A stretch of DNA of 64,000 nucleotides from Neurospora tetraspora (Eukaryota > Ascomycota > Sordariomycetes > Sordariales > Sordariaceae), in assembly GCF_033439725.1 (NCBI RefSeq), contig NW_026944383.1, forward strand, positions 7,936,001 through 8,000,000, in the 5' to 3' direction. The position numbers and the translations under genes are program-made. The stretch's first letter is position 1; the number at the start of each line of letters is the position of its first letter. Under the pieces are notes generated by a model. The model was given only the letters and a program-made list of their open reading frames with translations. It ran no database searches and was not told where the DNA came from. Below are positions 9,401 through 21,400 of this stretch, in pieces.

Positions 9401-12400
9401 CGGACTTGACGGATTCGCACTCGCATCACAGCCATCAGTCGAATCAGACGGCCACCACGGTGACAGACAAGAAGGAAAAGTCAAAGATGTCCTTCAAGAG
9501 CGTCGTAACCCTGGGTATGGCGAGCAGCAATCGGTCGTCGAGCAGTCGGAGACAGAGCGTCGAGCATTCGTCCCAGACGCAGACGCAGCCGCCGCCGCCA
9601 GCGATGCCGAAGCTGGAACTGCCCAGCTTTGGACTGGGAGACTCCCTACTGGGATCGCCACCGGGGACATCATCGGGTCTTCCGCCTGCGGGAGGGTCGA
9701 TATCAGCGCCGGGAACCTCGTACGGGTTTCCGAACATGGAGACACCGTCGGAGAGAATGGAGAGACAGGAGAGACAGAACAGAGATCCGGAGACGGCGAG
9801 CATGATGAACCAGCCCAAACCGGGGATGTTGTCAAGGACGAAGACGGCGATGAGTATTGGGAGTCGCAAGGATTTCAGGGACGATGGGGGGGAAGTAGAC
9901 GAAAAGAAGGAGAAGAAGGTGATGAGCACGAGCGCCAAGGCGAACTGGAATCGGGCGCTGATGGGTACGAAGGGGATGGGGAAGATGGGCATGGGCGGCA
10001 TGTTTGGGAAGAAGAAGGACAAGGAGAAGGACAGGAGCGGTTAGAAGACGCCTTGTTCGAGACCGGAAATGCCAGAGTGGGGGATGTTGAGGATGGAGTT
10101 GGAGGTTTTGGGGTGAAGACTGAAGTTGAGGAGTTCACGGTGAGCCCTGAAGACGTGGAACTACCTGCTTCGCCTGCAGTCAATCCTGAAGAGGTAGAAC
10201 TTCCACCCTCTCCTTCGGTTCTCTCTGATGCTGGGGAACTCACCGAAGCCGAGATCAAGCCAATTGAGCGGGACTTCGACCGGCAGCTTGAGAAAGACAA
10301 GGAGCTACGCAACCCTCAAGAGATCGAACTCGCACCTTCTCCTTCAGCTGTGTCTGGCACAGAGAAGCTTACTACCGAAGCCGATATCAAGCCAATTGAA
10401 CATATCATCAGTCAGCAATTATTCCAAAACGACATAGAGCTTCCATCTTCACATGCAGTCAATCCTGAAGTTGTTAAGCTTCCCGCCTCCCCTTCACCTT
10501 CAGCTATGTCTGACGGTGGTGAACTCACCGGAATCGCGACAAAGTCAGTTGAACGGAGCTTAGACAAGCAACAATCACAAGACATAAAGCTCTCCTCTTC
10601 CCCAACTATCAAGCCTGAAGATGTGGAACTCCCGATGTCGCCTATAATGAGCCCTGAAGAGATGGAACTCCCATCTTCACCTTCAGCTATGTCTGACGCC
10701 GGGGAGCTCGCCGAAGGCGAAAATGAGCCAATTGAACAAAGCTTCAGTCAGCAATCTCCCAAAGACACAAAAATTCCTTCTTCTCCCATAATGAACCCTG
10801 AAGAAGTCGAACTTCCGGCCTCTCCCTCAACCCTATCAGATGCTGGGGATCTCATCGAATCCGAGCCGGTGGTTGAACAAGCCAAGCAGATCGTGGAGCC
10901 GCTTTCACCGGCCACCACTGACCGGGACCTTGACAAGGTAAGAGAGATCCCAGTCCCACCTCTTTTGCCCAATTTACCAATCGGATGTCTTGAAATCTCT
11001 TGTGCTAATTCAAATCCTGCAGGAAAACAAACCGTTCATTGGGCAGCAATCTGACATCCCACTTTCCACGCCTGAGGCTCAGGAACCCGGCGACGTGGAA
11101 CTGTCAAGACTGGTGCCAACTTCTGAGGCTAACAACCTTCCCTCTTCCCCACTTCCTAGTTGTTCTTCCCGCTCTTCCATGTCTGCTTCTGAAGAGCTTC
11201 TACCTTCCTCTCCTAACCTTATTCCAACTGCTACTATTGCTACCTCTACCGCCCCTACTGCCGCCCCTACCGCTGCCACTGCCACTGCTGCCACTACAAC
11301 CGCTATCACTACAACCGCTGCTGCTGTTCACGTTACCGCTTCCGAGGCTACCGAGGCTACCCAAGCTACTACCCACGAGCATGCCCCGTCACAACGCGCG
11401 GCTGCTCGTTCTTCTTCTCCTTCTTCACTTAGAATGACCGAGCCTGAAGAAGTGGAGCTTCCTCCATCTCCTTCACCGGCGCCGCCGCACACTGCGCCTA
11501 GGCCTGAGGAGGTGGAGTTGCCGGCTTCGCCTGTTGCTGTCAATGAGACTCCTCAACATGAACACAGCACTGAAGATATCGACGTCGACACCAAGCCTGC
11601 ACCTGAGGCTACCTTTCAACACGACAATGTCGACGTTGACACTCATTCACCCGAACTAAGCCTAGACCAACATGACCAGCATGACCAGCACCCTATCTCC
11701 GAGGTCAGACCCACTGATGTCCAACTGCCGCCCTCACCGAAGGTTACCCCTGACGAAGTGGAGCTCGATGCTTCCCCTGACTCGGAATCCACACCTATCA
11801 TCGACGACCTTCAGCTGCCTTCTTCTCATGACGAACATGAGCTTCCTCAATCTCAATCACCCAAGGTCGCTGTCGAGCCCATGTCTCTTCATGAGCTTCC
11901 ATCTTCCTCAGAGGTACAGGTTCTAATGGCTGTCCCAAGCTCCCCGGACATGCCAACATTGCCAGAGACTAAACCCGAGGACGTGGAACTGCCGTCCTCG
12001 CCTTCTGATGCCGAGCCTCAAGAGGAGCTTCAAAATGTCACCGAGCTTCATGAAGATGCGGGTTCACCTGCTATCATTCCCCAACATGTAAAGATTCCGA
12101 CTTCCCCTGAGCAGCGCCCGGCTTCCCCTCCCCTGGAGGTTGAAGCTTCTAATTCTGAGCTCCCAACTGCTGTTACTGAGCCTGAGCTTTCTGGAGTAGA
12201 AGATCTTCCGTCCCTGTCGAAGCAGAAGACACTAGCCGAAGAGTTGGAAGAGCTCGATGGTTCTGGTTCTCCTGAGCTTTCGCGTTCTCCTTCTCCTGCT
12301 GTTTACGCCCAACATGCGGAGCTTCCATCCTCACCAGCGCAAAATACACTAGCCGAAGAATTAGAAGACCTCTCTGACTCTGATGAGCTTTCGCGTTCTC

Positions 12401-15400
12401 CTTCTCCTGCAGCTGACGTTCAAGGAGCCCAAGTCCCATCTTTCACCGAACTTCCTAAGGATGCAGACCTCCCACCATCTTCCCATTCTTCGCCTATGGT
12501 CGCACCTAAGGACATAGAGCTCACAGGCTCCCCTGCCCCTGAGCTTGCGCTTTCACCCTCTCCTGAGCCGGAAACCGATAATCAAGATAAGGAGGACCAT
12601 CCAGTCACTACTGAGCCCCACGAAACCGCCGCCAATGTCACATTCTCAACTTCGACCTCGCCCAAGGCCTCACCGAAGGTCAGACCCGAAAACATCGCAC
12701 TTCCGCCTTCCCCACAGCTCCTCCCTTCGCCTAATATCGTACCCGGCTATCAATTCTCGCCTGAGCCCATCTCTGATGATGAGGGGCTGCCACTTTCACC
12801 TGAGGATGAGTTTATGGATGATGACGGGTCGCCGGTTGATGTTGAGCAATATGAACGGAGCTTTAGTGATGATCCCCAGGAGGGGTTCGCGTCCTCGCCT
12901 GAGGGTGAGGATGAGCACAGGGAAGTCCAGCACTCTCCTGAAGTTTCACCCACCGTTGAGCTAGCTGAAGACGTAGAACCTTCGCGTTTTTCTTCACCCG
13001 CATCGTCGCCAAGAATCTCACCAGCGGAAGTGGAACTCCCTGCCTCTCCTGTGGACGAGGTTGCACCGGAAGCTATCGAGTCGCCATCTTCACCCAAGTT
13101 CCCTGCTTCGTCCCCTTCGCCCAAGAGCACGCCTGATGACGCGGTTCTTTCGCTTGCGCCTGAGGCGGCACTGGATTTCACGCCTTCTTCACCTCTGGAA
13201 CGCTCGGTTCCTTCGACTAAGGATACTGCATTCGAAGAGAGGACCGTTTCACCTGCACCCGAGAAGGAATCAGCATCGTCGCCCGAGGTCACACCGGCGC
13301 ACATCGAGCTCCCAGCTACTACTACCGAGCAGGAGATCACCTCCGAGAATATCGAGCTTCTGTCTTCGGATAAGAGCACACCCCGTGACGCGGTCCTTTC
13401 GCCTGCACCTGAGGTGGAAACCGTCGAATTTGCGCCGTCGTCCGAGGTGCAAGGCCCAGCTTCGCCCAAGATTTCATCCCAGGACGTGGGATTGCCAAAG
13501 TCGCTTTTGCCTGAAGCCGAACATGAAGAGATGGAGCTTCCGATTACGACTGCACAGCTGCCTGAAGATGTTGAGCTGCTACAGTCGCCTTCCGAGACCG
13601 AGTCCAAAGACCTTCCGATTACCACTGAGATTTCTACTGGCCACGAGCTCCCGACTTCCACTTCGCCAAAGTTCTCACCCGAAAACGTGGAACTCCCAAT
13701 GTCGCCTGAGGTTGAAGTCCAGCACGTGGAATTCCCGACCCCAGCCAACGAAGTCACCCGGAGCCTTGGCGATCAAGAGGTCTCACCTTCGCCAAAGATT
13801 GCGCCTGCGGACATCGAACTCCCGACCTCGCCTGTAAAAGAAATCACACCCGCGTCTGAAGAACTCCCCAGCTCTCCCGAAAACCAGGTCCTAGACTCAC
13901 CCAAGACAATTTCTGGAGACTCTGGTTTGCCCGAGTCGCGTTTGATGGAAGCGGAAGTTGAGGAGATGGACCTTCCAACAGCTGCTGAGCAGGATGACCA
14001 AAGCTTCGGCGAACAATCTGACGATGATTTTGAAGCTGCGGTTTCGCCTAAGATTGTCCCCGAGGAGGTAGAGCTTCCGCGCTCGCCTTCGTCTGTGGAG
14101 GACTTGGATGTTGATGAGCTTCAGCATTTGCATTCTCGTCAGATTATCCCGCCGGGTCTTCATCGCGCGGCTTCGCCTCATATTGTTCCCGAGGAAGTCG
14201 AGCTTCCGCGCTCACCCTCGCCCGTGGGTGAGTTGGATGTTACCGAGCTTCAACGGCTGCACTCGAGCCAGATTCTTCCTCCGCATATTCAGCGTGCGGC
14301 TTCGCCCGAGACTGTTCCTGTGGAGGTTGTTGAACTTCCAGAATCGCCTGTGGAGGAGATCGTATCTGAGGAGGTTCAAATGCCGGCTTCGCCCACTGTT
14401 GTTCCTGAGGAGGTTGAGCTTCCAATTTCAACATCATCCTCGCCCAAGATCGCCCCCGAAGAGGTCGACATTCCGCGCTCACCTTCGCCTGCGGAAGACT
14501 TGGATGTTGCCCAGATTCAACACTTACATTCAACTCAGATCATTCCTCCCCATCTTCAACGTTCCGTATCGCCTACAGCCCAGGCCCAGGCTGTTCCCGA
14601 AGACATTAAGCTCCCGTCTTCGCCGTTGGAGAAGTTTACACCTGAGGAGGTTGAACTTCCACATTCACCTTCACCAGTGGAGGAGGATTTGGACGTCGTT
14701 GAGATGCAGCGTCAACACTCGGCTCAAATCCTTCCTCTGTACGTCCAGCGTGTGGATTCAACTTGGGGTGAGGTTGTTCCTGAGGAGGTTGAGCTTTCGA
14801 CTTCGCCTCTGGAGGAGATCACACCCGCGGAGGTTGTTGAGCTTCCACAATCGCCATCACCCGTCGAAGAAGAATCGGATGGTTCTGAGCTTCAGCCATC
14901 AGTCTCGCATCAGTTCGTGCCCGAGGACATTGAACTTCCAGCTTCTGAGCCCGCCTCGCCCAAGATCACACCCGAGGAAATTGAGGTTCCACGCTCGCCG
15001 TCGCCTTTCGACGAGTCCAAGATTGCCGAGCTTCAACATCTGCATTCGGCCCAGATCATTCCCAGGAACATCCAACATACGGCTTCGTCTTCCGGCTCGC
15101 CAAAGATCACACCGGAGGAAGTCGAACTCCCTGCTTCGCCTATGGAGGAATTGGACGTTGATGAGCTTCAGCAATTCCATTCTAGCCAGATCATACCTCC
15201 GCATATTGAGCGTCCGGCTTCGCCTTTAGCTGAGGTCGTTCCTGAGGAGGTCGAACTACCCGCTTCCCCGCAAATTGTCCCGGAGGCAGTTGAAATCCCC
15301 GCTTCGCCTTCGCTTCAATCGTCGCCGAAGATCGCACCTGAGGAGGTTGAACTTCCGACTTCGCCTGTTGCCGACGAACTGGACATCGACCAGCTGCAAC

Positions 15401-18400
15401 ATTTGCACTCGCGCCAAATCATCCCTCCGCATATCCAGCGTTCAGTCTCGTCTTCAGCTGACGTTCAACTTCCAACTTCACCCAAGATCACTCCCAAAGA
15501 CATAGAGCTCCCGGTTTCGCCAGAAATTGTACCTCAAGACATCGAGCTTCTAGCTTCGCTAATTGACGAGCTAGAACGAGCAGAACTTTCCATCCTTACT
15601 AGGGAAGCTGAGCCCAGCGTTGATCAGCAACTCGATGGCTTGGAGGAGCACGAGGATGCTAGGAGTGCCGCTTTCGAACTCCCGTCCTCACCTGACCTCA
15701 AGCCTGAAGAGTTCCAGCCTGAAGAGTTGGAACTGCCTCTTTCGCCTGCTATGAAGCCCGAAGAGGTGGAAATTCCTGCTTCTCCTCAGGTCGTTCCTGA
15801 AGATGTTGAATTGCCGGTTTCTCCTGTGGATGAGTTGGACGACGAGCAGCTTCCAAATGAGCGCAGCATCAACTATGAGCACGACAATGTTCCTGAGGAA
15901 GGTATGCTGGAGAGTGTCGCTATTGAACTCCCCGCTTCACCCATGACCAAGCCTGAGGATCTCGAACTCCCCGCCTCGCCTGAGATTGTTCCTGAAGAGG
16001 TCGAACTCCCGCCTTCTCCCACAGTTGAGTTGGACGACGAGCAGTTCCCAACTATCGAGCCCGAACAGCCTGAACAGCCCATTGAAGACATGCAGACTCT
16101 CGAGATTCCCGAAGACATTCTGGAGACTGCCAATATCGAGCTCCCGTCCTCGCCCATGACAAAGCCCGAGGATGTCGAGCTTCCAGTCTCTCTTGAAGTC
16201 GTCCCCGAAGACGTGGAATTGCCCCTTTCCCCTATCGTCGAGTTGGATCATCAGCTTCCCATTGAGCCTGTCAATCTTGAGCTCACATCTTCACCCAAAG
16301 CTAAGTCCGAAGACCTTGAGCTGCCTCCTTCGCCTGAAATTGTCCCCGAAGAGGTGGAGCTTCCCGCCTCTCCCGTGGTTGAGCTGGCAGATGAACAGCT
16401 ACCAGTCGAGCCCGAGCAATTTACTCGGGGCATCGAAGTCCTCGACGAGGATATCCTGGAGCGTGCTGATATCGAACTCCCCTCCTCGCCAATTGTCAAG
16501 CCCGAAGACTTGGAGCTTCCTGCTTCCCCTGAAGTTCGTGCTCAAGATGTTGAACTTCCTCCTTCGCCTGTCACCTTACCCGAAGATGTGGAACTTCCCC
16601 CTTCTCCAGTGGTTGAGTTGGAAGATGAGCAGCTTCTGGTTGAGCCTATCGATCTTTCCGAGGTTCAAGAGGACCAAGGCGAAGAGCAGCTTGACAAGGA
16701 CACTGCTCCCGAAGATTCGCCCGTCATTGCACCTGAAGACGTCGAACTTTCTCATTCGCCCGTCCTTCTACCCAAAGACGTGGAGCTTCCGGCTTCACCT
16801 GCGACGGAATCTGAGCCAGAACCAATTGAGCCTGTCCGACAGAGCTTCGACTCGGACCTCTTCTACGATGCTGTTGAGGGCAAGGGCAAACAACCCGCAA
16901 CCGCTGCTGAGGAACTAACACAACAGGGCGATGCTGCAAAGACCAGTCCGGCGCAGAAATGGGAAGTAGTCGACAATGTCGACGATGTTGACGACCTTGA
17001 CTCTATTGACGGTGTCGATTCAGAAGTCTCGGAAGACGGCCTACTCACGGAGGCTCCAACAAGTAAGCAACCGAACCAAGAAAAACCAAACCGAGAACGA
17101 GAAGAGGTGGCTGCTGCGATCGAGCGATCGGAAGATGATGCCCCCATCATACCTCGAGACCCTTCAACTACTACTACTACTACTGGCGACGGACATCATG
17201 CTGACATTCTCAGCCGCGAAGCAGGCACCAATGTGGACCTTCGTCGGTCGGCTGGTGGGTCGCCAGTTCCAACTTCCACGTCGATAGCAGCAGCCGCCGC
17301 CGCAGCAGGAGCAGCAGCACTCGCTGCGGCCGCCGTGAATGAGCTCCTTACAACAAAAGACGATGAACCGGAACTGAGAGATACCGTTGAAGTCCACCCC
17401 GCCGTCAAGGGTGCCATCAATAGAGGCTTCGATGAGTGCGACTATGCCACTGCCCTTTCTCCCACCACGGTCGGCCTGGGTCTCATTGAGGATGCCCCCA
17501 TGGATCTGTATCCTATGGATGGGCCCTCTCCCAAGCTTCTCTCCGCTTCCACATTTCCTCTAGAGGAAGCTGGAGATGATGGCGGCGATTACTTCAATAA
17601 CGTCGAGTTGCCCGAAGGTGCTATGTTCGAGGAACTTCCTTCCGAAGCTGAAGAGCCTACTCACGAGCACGCTAGCCACTTTACTCATGACCCGCCCTCC
17701 GAGCCCGAGGAGCACGAAGTCAAGAAACCTCGGAAGTCAGTCGACGAAACGCAAGGGCCTGAGACACTATTCGCTCCACGCAAACCTGCGCCATATTCCT
17801 CAACAAGGGAGACACTAGTCAAAGAATCTCCCAAGCCCGCTGCTCCGTCTCCTTCCGTCGAAGAGACACGTCAACCCCCTAAGCAGGCAGAGCCAGTCAG
17901 ACACAAGCGAATCAAGTCCACCGAGCCAGCACGCCTCAACAACGAGGCCCTCGCAGCATCCCTCTCACCACCCGCCAAATTCTCAACCAGAAACTCATGG
18001 CCCACCGGAAAAGCCAAAGCGCTCGCCGCCTCCTTCCTCGAGTCTTCTTCCATCAACCGTGGCTCCTCCCCCGTCACACCCCGCTTCCCGCCGTCGGCAT
18101 CCATGCAACAGCCACCGGCTTCAGTTCTGCTCAAAGAACAATCCCAGCGCCAGTCCCGCGAACTAGCAGCCAACTATCTCGAGACTTTCGCCGACGACCG
18201 TAAAGTCCGATCTAAATCCCGACCTCGCAGCCACCCATCTTTTTTAGGTCATACGGCACCGGACGCCGCTAGGGTGCCGGTGCCGGTTGATTTGGATTCG
18301 CTGGGGGAGACTGTCATTCCTGAGAAAGAAGAGCCGGCTAGTCCGCCCTCTGTTAGCTCGGTAGACTCGATGGGGTCGCCGGGTGGACATGGACGGGCAC

Positions 18401-21400
18401 AGTCACAGGCACAGTCCATGGCTTTGGAGCTGGCTGTGTCGTATTTGGATGATGACGGGGAGGATGTCGGTGCCGTGCCCATGGTGGTTACCCCAGGAGT
18501 GGGAATGGAGATTACGCCTAGTCCTGAGAGTTCGCCTGAGTTGCAGCCGGAAGAGACAAGGGAGCGTGAGGCTGAGACTAAAGCTGAGGCTGCGCAAGAG
18601 CCTGAACCCGAGCCGGCAGATGAACATGATACTTCCCTCGAGTGGGGACGAGGAATGTCTTTGCCCAGTGTTGAAGTCCAGCCCGCTACGCCCGAGGCTG
18701 TGGTCGAAGAAGAAGAGGTTGAGTCTTTGTTCGAAATTCCCGCGCATGTGCATGAGGTTGAGACTCTGTCGTCGGTGATGGAGGAGTCGGAGCCTACTGA
18801 TGAGGAAGAGCCCGTTCCGGCGCCTGCACAAACTCACAGTCACGAGGCGCCCGTCATTACCAAGTCTAAACATGACGAGTGCTCTTCTCCCTCGCCTGAA
18901 TTCCCCGGGGAATCTCAAGACACTCCAGCCGATATCGACGTTGCTGAACTCCAGCGATTACATCCAAGACAAGTCATTCCGCCTAACCTACAGCGCCAGG
19001 TCTCACCCCCTCCCCAAATCAAGCCCGAAGAGGTTGAGCTCCCGTCCTCGCCTGAATTTCCCGAGCCCCAGTTGACGCACATGACGAAGAATCGTGCCCG
19101 TGGACCTAGGAGAAAGGCGCCGACTCAACACACTCCCGCCGTTATCGACATTGCTGAGCTCCAGCGGTTGCATTCAAGACAAGTCATACCGCCCAACCTA
19201 CAGCGTCAGGTCCCACCCTCGCCCTCGCCCAAGACCGCACCCGAAGACATTGAACTCCCTTCCTCGCCTGTCCTGAAACCGGAGGGTGTGGAGCTTCCTA
19301 GTTCCCCGATGGAGGAAATGATCCCTGTTGTCGCCACGGGCTTGGTCGCTGCTGGACTCATGCTTGCTTCCGAGGCTACGAAGCACCACGATCCATCCGA
19401 GGGAGAGGACTCCGCACCTGCTTCTCCAGCCGAAGAAGGCGAGAGACATCTGGCTGACAAGTTCGAGGACTCGCACCGTCCTGCATCGCCAGATGTGTAT
19501 CCTGAGGATATTCAACTCCCTGCTTCCCCTGAGATTAAGCCCCAGGATATTGAGCTTCCTGCTTCACCGCAGATTTTGCCAGAGGTTGAGCTTCCTGCTT
19601 CACCTCGGATTGTTCCTGAGGAGGTTGCGCTTCCTTCTTCGCCTGTCAATGAACCTGATGAGGTTGAGCTTCCTTCTTCGCCTGTCAATGAACCTGAAGA
19701 TGTGGAGCTCGCCTCTGACTCTGACTCGGAGGTGGAGGCGGAGGAAAAGGACACGACGCCACTTGTTGAAGCTCATGTCACAGAGCCTGAGGAGGTCGAA
19801 CTACCATCATCTCCTGCCATTGAACCCAAGGATATTGAGCTTCCTTCTTCGCCTGTCAACCAGCCCGAAGATGCGGAGCTCGCTTTTGACTCTAACTCGG
19901 AGCCGGAGGAGGAAGGAATGACGACGCCAGTTGTTGAAGCTCATGTCCCAAGCCCCGAGGAGATCGAACTACCATGGTCTCCTGCGACTGAACCCAAGGA
20001 TATCGAGCTTCCTTCTTCTCCTGTCGAACCTGAGGATGTGGAGCTCGCCTCTGACTCTGACTCGGAGGCGGAGGATGAAGACACAAGGCCCATTCTTGAA
20101 GCTAATGTCCCAAGCCCCGAGGAGGTCGAACTGCCTTCATCTCCTGCAATCGTACCTGAAGACATCGAGCTTCCGTCTTCTCCTGCTGACGAAGCCCAAG
20201 ATATCGAACTCCCTTCTACACCCGAGCCTGAGCATAAGCATGAGATTGAACATGAGCCTGAACATAAGTTCCACTCCGAGCCTGAGCAAGAAACAACAAC
20301 CCACCCCCTGTTTGACTCGGAACACGAAGAAGAAGAGGAAGATGACTACGACCCACTAGCCGACCTCCTCCCCTCTCCCGAAATAACTCCCCAACAACAT
20401 CACGAGCGCTACGAGCGGGAACTTCCCCATCCGCATCCGCTCATGATGCACCCCGTGGATTACTCAGCCCCTTACCAACACGGGTATGACGAAGCGGAGG
20501 AGGTTCACACTCCTGTTCATACTGAAAAGGTTGAGTTTTGGCACTCGCCTGAGTTGAGGTATCATTGCTCGCCTGAACTGAGACCTGCCGAACAGGAATT
20601 TGCGTCTTTCCCGGAGGTAAATCCCGAGGATGTGCATCTGCCTCCTTCGCCTGATTTTGGTGCGGAGGAGGAGTCACCGGTAGCAAGAGAACTGTCTCGT
20701 GAAGTCCCAGACGAATGGGAGAGCGAAACAGGAAGTGAGAATGAGGACGATGAGGAGGATTATGATCAAGATGATCATGATGATGGTAAGTAACACGCCA
20801 CGATTAAGACAAAGGAAACTACTAGAACATAGCACTAACTCAATCTAGATGCAGAACTTCATGAAGTTCACCAAGCACAAAGCGTGGCAATCGTCGCCGG
20901 CACCGTCGCCGTGCTTGGTGTCGCCGCCGTTGTGGCGAATACTTTGAAGAAGGATGAAGAAGAGGAGGAACGGGTAGAAGAAAGAGATGAAGAGAGTGAG
21001 GCGACAGCAAGTGATGACGAGACAGAAGAGAAGAGTGAGGATGAAGACGACAAAGTCAAACCTGTCGCGGTCACGCGTGGTAATGACAAGCGAGAAGACA
21101 GCGAGGATGAAGATTCGGAGTTTGAGGGGCGAGATGAGAGGGAAGGAGGGTCTGGAGATGACCACGAAGATGAAGCAGATGAAGAAGACGTGGAGGATGT
21201 CCATGGTGAGGATGAAGCGGACACCAAGAGTCTGGCAAGCAAGCCTTCTTCTGAGGGTCTTCCTTCACCTGGTCTCGACCGCCAAGATTCCGAGACCATT
21301 CCCAAGGCCATCAGGGAAGGAGCGCCGATGCCGTGGGCAATTCAAAGCAAGCGTCGGGAAGAATCCCACTCGCCTCCCCCGGTCGTGCACGAACGCACGT

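Noticed and set aside
7522-10041. Frame-3 open frame as an independent second gene
   Set aside because: It has no start of its own and its G/D/E/Q/R-rich composition is what a shifted reading of the real frame gives; kept only as a finding about intron retention.
12750-13757. 335-codon minus-strand frame inside lah-2, rich in Ser/Gly
   Set aside because: Antisense reading of the ELPASP repeats; no start context, introns or domain.
10140-20670. CRISPR-like regular repeats
   Set aside because: The regularity is at protein level with variable spacing and codons; eukaryotic coding sequence.
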